DNA of 9,323 nucleotides from Opitutaceae bacterium (GTDB taxonomy: Bacteria > Verrucomicrobiota > Verrucomicrobiia > Opitutales > Opitutaceae), in assembly GCA_031282705.1 (NCBI GenBank), contig JAITDF010000167.1:1-9323 (forward strand), written 5' to 3'. Below, piece by piece: positions 6,208-9,323 of this stretch. Under the pieces are notes generated by a model. The model was not told where the DNA came from and ran no database searches. It saw nothing but the letters and a program-made list of their open reading frames with translations. Every line of letters starts with the position of its first letter. Positions within the stretch are counted from its first letter, which is position 1. A program made the translations under genes and the position numbers.

Positions 6208-8385
6208 TTAGTTTTCCCGCGCGGCGGCGGGGCGCAGGGCGGCCAGGCCCACGGTATCGATGAGGCCGGTGTAACCGGGGCCGCCGCCGGCGAGGAAGCC
6301 GTCGCTGCGCCCGGTTTCGTCGTGACTCACCCAGAAGGCGTAGAGCTTGCCGCCGGCGTCCAATCTGAAGTGGAAGCGGAGATTTTTCCCCGCGTGGGCG
6401 GACAAGTCGGCGCCCTCTTTCCAGCGGATGGCGCTGATGGTGCTGTCGCCGGAAAAGGGTTCGCAGTTGTCAAATGTGAAGGGGGCGACGGGCTTGCCGG
6501 CTTCGTCGCAAACCTCGGCGACCAGAGTGCCGGCGGCATTCACGAAGAGGCGCGTGCCGGAGAAGCGCACGGGGCGCGTGAGCAGGACGCCGCCTTTCCT
6601 GCCGGCGTTCATCGAGGCGAATCCGTCGCGGCGGAGAATGGCGGCGCCGGTGGCTCCGCCGGCGTGCATATCGGTTCTTTTCAAATCATCGCCATCGTCG
6701 CCCGGGGCGATGGCCTCGCGGCCGGAGAAGCCCGTGTAATAAAACCAAAGTTTCTCGCCACGAACGACGCAGATGTTGCCCAGCGGGTTGAGGTAGCCGC
6801 GATCCCATGCGCCGGCGGAATACGAGTATTTGATGGCGAGCCTGCGGTCGGGGCGGTGCCAGTGAAAGCCGTCGCGGCTGTAGGCGAAATTGATGCCGGT
6901 GAACTTTGGTATGTTCCGTTGCTGGGCGATGTCGTTTCGCGGACCGTGGAGGATTTTGAAGGCGCCGAGCATGATGCTTTCGTAGGCGACGGCATCGAGG
7001 TTGTAGAGCTGGGGGGTGTCGCCGATGCGGGAGTCGGGGCGGTCGAGCCGGTCTGCCCGCGCCCAGGGAACGGGCTGGTCGGGGACCCAGTTCATGCCGC
7101 GCTCGAAGTCGCTGTCCTCCCAGTAGGCGCGGGCGCGAAAGCCGTCGGGGCGGTCGGCAGGGTAAGACCAGCGGAGGCTATAAACCCATTTTTTGCGAAA
7201 TGGATTGTAGAACATGGTGCTGCAGTCGCCCGCGATGCCGCCGGTGCGCTGTTCGCCCCAGTCAATGCCGTCGGGCGATGTGAAATACCGGGCGCGCCAG
7301 CGGGTCTTCACCATGTCAACCTGGGGGGTCATGAAGATTTTGAATTTTTTATTCGGATCGGCGCAGAAGGGATCGAGGACGATCGACAACAAATCGAGGC
7401 TTTTGTCCTTGGGGAGGACTTGGTTGGTGCCCGGGTATAGCGGGAGGCTGGGGCGCTCCCAATGCACGCCATCGCGGCTGGTGGCGTAGGCGGCGGTGGT
7501 CTGCCAGCCGGCTTGATACCAAAGCTCGAAGAGTTGTTTATCGGGATTCCACCACATGCCGCCGCTGGTCGTGATGGTGGCTCCCCGCCTGGTGATTCTG
7601 GGTCTTTGCCCGGGGGGTCTGTCGACCTTGGAATATTCAATCTCGGTCTCGGGTTTGAGAACGGGGTTGCCTTTGTATTTTTCGGGATGGTGAAACTCGC
7701 GGACGAGGGTTGTCTTTTCGATCAGGAAATCATCGACGAAGAGCTGGCGGCCAACGTCGATGGGGACGACGGCAGGGCGGTCCTTGAGCCAGGGAACAAG
7801 GGGAGGAGGCTTTTCGGTTTCGCAGTCGATTTTGGGCGGCCAGACGTTGGGGAGTTGGATGCCGTTATAGAGAACCCCGCCCGCGCCGGTCGGCGCGGCG
7901 CGCGGGACATCAAAGCCGGTGAGAATCGTCCAGGCGGGCAGGGAAATCATTTCGCCGACGCCGAGCTGTTTTTCATAGGCGGCGTAGCCGTTCGAGGTAT
8001 CGGTTTTTTTTGCGCCGGCTTTGAAGAGCAGGAAGGGCGCGCGCCCGGCTTCACGGAAGCCGAGTGCTTCCATCCGCCTGGCGTGGTTGACGTTTTTATT
8101 TACGGGGACGAGGGCGATGACGGTTCCTTCGCGCAGACAGCGGTAGGAAAGGGATTGGCTGACGGAGGACTCGAAGAAAAGAAATCCATCCAGCCAGTCG
8201 GGGTATTTTTCATACCGTCCGTATATTCTTTCGGCGAAATAGTAGCGCCCGCAGGCAAGGGTCGATTCGGCGCGAAAGACATTTAATTTTGCCGGGGGAT
8301 CATCGGCGCTTTCCATGAGCGCGGGCGCGGCCGGCGCGGCGGGCAGGATTGCCAAAAGGCCCGGAAGGAGGCGGATGGGTTTCAT
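6208..8385 (-). CDS. Secreted GH32/GH43-like beta-propeller protein with N-terminal module and C-terminal beta-sandwich
   Basis: I place the start at the ATG at 8385 (725 residues) because a signal peptide follows at once (MKPIRLLPGLLAILPAAPA-AP). An in-frame ATG at 8424 would add 13 residues but sits in the loop of a terminator-like hairpin. Residues 22-161 are the module also found twice at 1-895. From about 205 comes a five-bladed-propeller-like region: FVDDFLIE at 216-223, then three repeated motifs SRDGVHWE (303), SPDGIDWGE (370) and SRDGFHWH (503), with GGMWWNPDKQLFELWY at 275-290 and YNLDAVAYESIMLG at 461-474. Residues 600-690 (GTRLFVNAAG, GDSTISAIRW, LYAFWVS) look like the beta-sandwich that follows GH32-type propellers. 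Overall it resembles uncharacterised planctomycete and verrucomicrobial proteins often labelled GH32- or GH43-like. Catalysis is not proven; D218/D219 are candidate acidic residues. The receptor gene begins 25 bases downstream, pointing to linked glycan breakdown and uptake. Confidence 0.85.
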   Translation of the reverse strand: MKPIRLLPGLLAILPAAPAAPALMESADDPPAKLNVFRAESTLACGRYYFAERIYGRYEKYPDWLDGFLFFESSVSQSLSYRCLREGTVIALVPVNKNVNHARRMEALGFREAGRAPFLLFKAGAKKTDTSNGYAAYEKQLGVGEMISLPAWTILTGFDVPRAAPTGAGGVLYNGIQLPNVWPPKIDCETEKPPPLVPWLKDRPAVVPIDVGRQLFVDDFLIEKTTLVREFHHPEKYKGNPVLKPETEIEYSKVDRPPGQRPRITRRGATITTSGGMWWNPDKQLFELWYQAGWQTTAAYATSRDGVHWERPSLPLYPGTNQVLPKDKSLDLLSIVLDPFCADPNKKFKIFMTPQVDMVKTRWRARYFTSPDGIDWGEQRTGGIAGDCSTMFYNPFRKKWVYSLRWSYPADRPDGFRARAYWEDSDFERGMNWVPDQPVPWARADRLDRPDSRIGDTPQLYNLDAVAYESIMLGAFKILHGPRNDIAQQRNIPKFTGINFAYSRDGFHWHRPDRRLAIKYSYSAGAWDRGYLNPLGNICVVRGEKLWFYYTGFSGREAIAPGDDGDDLKRTDMHAGGATGAAILRRDGFASMNAGRKGGVLLTRPVRFSGTRLFVNAAGTLVAEVCDEAGKPVAPFTFDNCEPFSGDSTISAIRWKEGADLSAHAGKNLRFHFRLDAGGKLYAFWVSHDETGRSDGFLAGGGPGYTGLIDTVGLAALRPAAAREN
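7903..8322 (-). repeat. Third module copy (module C), at the N-terminus of the propeller protein
   Basis: About 140 residues right after the signal peptide, opening ALMESADDPPAK. It shows YYFAERIYG, PDWLDG, FFESS, YRCLREGTVIA, ALGF, PFLLFK, YAAYEKQLGVGE and LPAWTIL, in the same order as the copies at 335-745 and 2-304. The Cys in [FY]-[KR]-C is kept in all three. The layout (YxxR-Y, a strand ending in TVIA, then YEK-x-L-x-x-GE-x-x-x-LP) loosely recalls a beta-sandwich domain seen in many secreted polysaccharide-degrading proteins, but I cannot confirm homology. Confidence 0.7.
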
Positions 8386-8435
8386 GGCGGTGGCGGGTTT
8401 GGGTTTCCAATGCAAAAGCCGCATGGCGGTGGCGG
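8383..8435. repeat. 14-base direct repeat covering both candidate start codons of the propeller gene
   Basis: CATGGCGGTGGCGG occurs at 8383-8396 and again at 8422-8435, 39 bases apart. On the coding strand each copy is CCGCCACCGCC followed by ATG. Both ATGs are in the same frame, so the repeat may have duplicated the start region. It is GC-rich and could be chance, but an exact 14-base repeat placed on both starts is notable. Confidence 0.6.
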
Positions 8436-8437
8436 CT
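8414..8437 (-). terminator. Weak terminator-like hairpin after the barrel gene
   Basis: On the minus strand, overlapping the last base of the TGA of the barrel gene, AGCCGC pairs with GCGGCT across a nine-base loop (CACCGCCAT) and is followed by TTTTG. The stem is GC-rich but short and the T-tract is only four long, so termination would be partial at best. If it works, it separates the barrel gene from the downstream cluster and favours the 8385 start for the propeller gene. Confidence 0.35.
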
Positions 8438-9323
8438 CACCATGTGAAGGAGATGCCGGCGGTGGCGGCGATGCCCCGCGAAACGTCGGTGTCGAACCAC
8501 GAGAAGGCGGCTTGCAGGAGGATGTCGTTGCGGACCTCAAGGAGCAGGCCGCCGCCGGCTTCCATGCCGGCGCCGCTGAATCCGTGATCGAAATCCTCGC
8601 CGGCGACAGTGATGCGGCCATCCGTCGCGAAGTCGTAGGTGCAGCCCGCGCGGACATAGGGCGCGCACCTGAGGTTCTTTTTCCAGGCGCCGTCGCGGCT
8701 GAGGCGGATGCTGGCGCGAAGCTCGTTCGAGAAGATGCCGCTGGTGGTGTAGAGGCGCCCGGCGCTGTCGGTGACATCCGTGAAATTGTTGTTTCTCTGG
8801 TAAACGAAGCGCGCGGCGGGTTCGAGTTTCCACTTGGCGGCTTTGCCGAGGGGAATGTCGCGGCCGACGGAAATCATGCCGCTCCAGCTCTGGCTGCTGG
8901 TGGAGATGGGGGCGACGCGCGCGGCGGTGGCCTCGTAGTCCTGCGCGCCGTAGCGCAAAAGCGCGTCGATGTGCCAGGGGCCGGAAACCAGCGAGCCATA
9001 CACGCCGGCGCCCATGGAGGCGGTGTCGCCGGTGGTCGTGTTGGTGCGGCCGCCCGGCAGGCGGATGTCCGATATCGCATAGTCGGCGGAAATGCCGTAA
9101 ATAAAAATGAACGAGGGATCGGGCGCGGCCACCCAATCGACGCCGGCCTGGACACCCATCGTGCCGATGTCGATGCGCGGAGCGGTCGTGTGGCGGTCGT
9201 AGCGCAGGCCGGCGAGTTGTTCGTCGCGATAGTATCCGGTGACCCAGAATTGTTTCTCGCGGGAAACTTTCATATACATCGCGCGCACGCCGAGGAGGCG
9301 TTCCTCAAGGGAGGCGATCGACG
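8437..9323 (-). CDS. Autotransporter-type outer-membrane beta-barrel protein, C-terminal part
   Basis: The frame is open to the window edge, so the N-terminus, including any signal peptide and passenger domain, is missing; 294 residues are visible. In-frame GTG (9288) and ATG (9279) codons exist, but reading upstream continues as SIASLEERLLG, so they are probably internal. The visible part is a series of amphipathic strands with frequent aromatic and Gly residues: FWVTGYY, GVQAGVDW, FIYGISADYAI, ASMGAGVYGSL, WHIDALLRYG, LEPAARFVYQ, ELRASIRLSR, APYVRAGCTYDF, GMEAGGGLLLEV and ILLQAAFSWFDTD. It ends with GISFTW, an aromatic C-terminus as needed for barrel insertion by the BAM complex. This fits the autotransporter beta-domain (PF03797 type), which anchors a surface passenger. 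Its passenger and any link to the downstream genes are unknown. The next gene begins 51 bases on. Confidence 0.8.
   Translation of the reverse strand, partial: SIASLEERLLGVRAMYMKVSREKQFWVTGYYRDEQLAGLRYDRHTTAPRIDIGTMGVQAGVDWVAAPDPSFIFIYGISADYAISDIRLPGGRTNTTTGDTASMGAGVYGSLVSGPWHIDALLRYGAQDYEATAARVAPISTSSQSWSGMISVGRDIPLGKAAKWKLEPAARFVYQRNNNFTDVTDSAGRLYTTSGIFSNELRASIRLSRDGAWKKNLRCAPYVRAGCTYDFATDGRITVAGEDFDHGFSGAGMEAGGGLLLEVRNDILLQAAFSWFDTDVSRGIAATAGISFTW

Noticed and set aside
6202..7440. Long open frame on the plus strand opposite the propeller gene
   Set aside because: Its translation is Gly/Ala/Val-rich with no domain pattern and it mirrors the GC-biased codons of the opposite gene, which has clear propeller motifs. 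It is an antisense shadow.
7462..8286. Second long plus-strand open frame opposite the propeller gene
   Set aside because: Same reasoning: no signal peptide or recognisable motif, fully inside a well-supported minus-strand gene.
8425..8436. Start of the propeller gene at 8424
   Set aside because: The extra 13 residues precede a good signal peptide that begins at 8385, and the 8424 ATG lies in the loop of a terminator-like hairpin. It is not excluded, only less likely.
9279..9288. GTG (9288) or ATG (9279) as the true start of the barrel gene
   Set aside because: The frame stays open to the window edge with protein-like sequence and no signal peptide follows these codons, so the gene almost certainly begins outside the window.

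Overview
All five genes in this window lie on the minus strand. They read in the order barrel protein (8437-9323, N-terminus outside the window), propeller enzyme (6208-8385), TonB-dependent receptor (3162-6182), FG-GAP repeat protein (1060-3123) and a tandem-module secreted protein (1-895, C-terminus outside the window). Every gene with a visible start encodes a signal peptide, so this is an envelope or secretion locus. The DNA is GC-rich, no start has a clear Shine-Dalgarno sequence, and the protein types together suggest a Gram-negative bacterium. A Verrucomicrobiota relative, perhaps Opitutaceae, fits best: autotransporter barrels, a TonB receptor with a carboxypeptidase-like N-terminal domain and no SusD partner, and a planctomycete/verrucomicrobial propeller family. 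That placement is inference; there is no marker gene.

Layout: 8437-9323 encodes the C-terminal part of an autotransporter-type beta-barrel. A weak terminator-like hairpin (8414-8437) follows its stop. At 6208-8385 is a secreted protein with an N-terminal module of about 140 residues, a five-bladed-propeller-like centre related to GH32/GH43-type enzymes, and a C-terminal beta-sandwich. After 25 bases comes a 1006-residue TonB-dependent receptor of the TIGR01782-like type. After 38 AT-rich bases comes a 687-residue protein with nine FG-GAP/VCBS-like Asp motifs. After a 164-base gap comes a protein with two tandem copies of the same module that begins the propeller protein.

How they may work together: the short gaps suggest that the propeller enzyme, receptor and FG-GAP protein are co-transcribed. 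The simplest reading is a glycan-capture locus, in which the propeller protein attacks or binds a carbohydrate, the receptor imports the product, and the FG-GAP protein binds glycan at or outside the cell surface. No substrate can be named.

The most interesting observation is the module shared by the first and last members of the cluster, present three times in this window, each copy introduced by an [AV]-[LV]-[MV]-E-S motif. I do not recognise it as a named domain. No RNA genes, CRISPR arrays, insertion sequences or origins were seen. The only gap over 100 bases is 896-1059, where nothing convincing was found.
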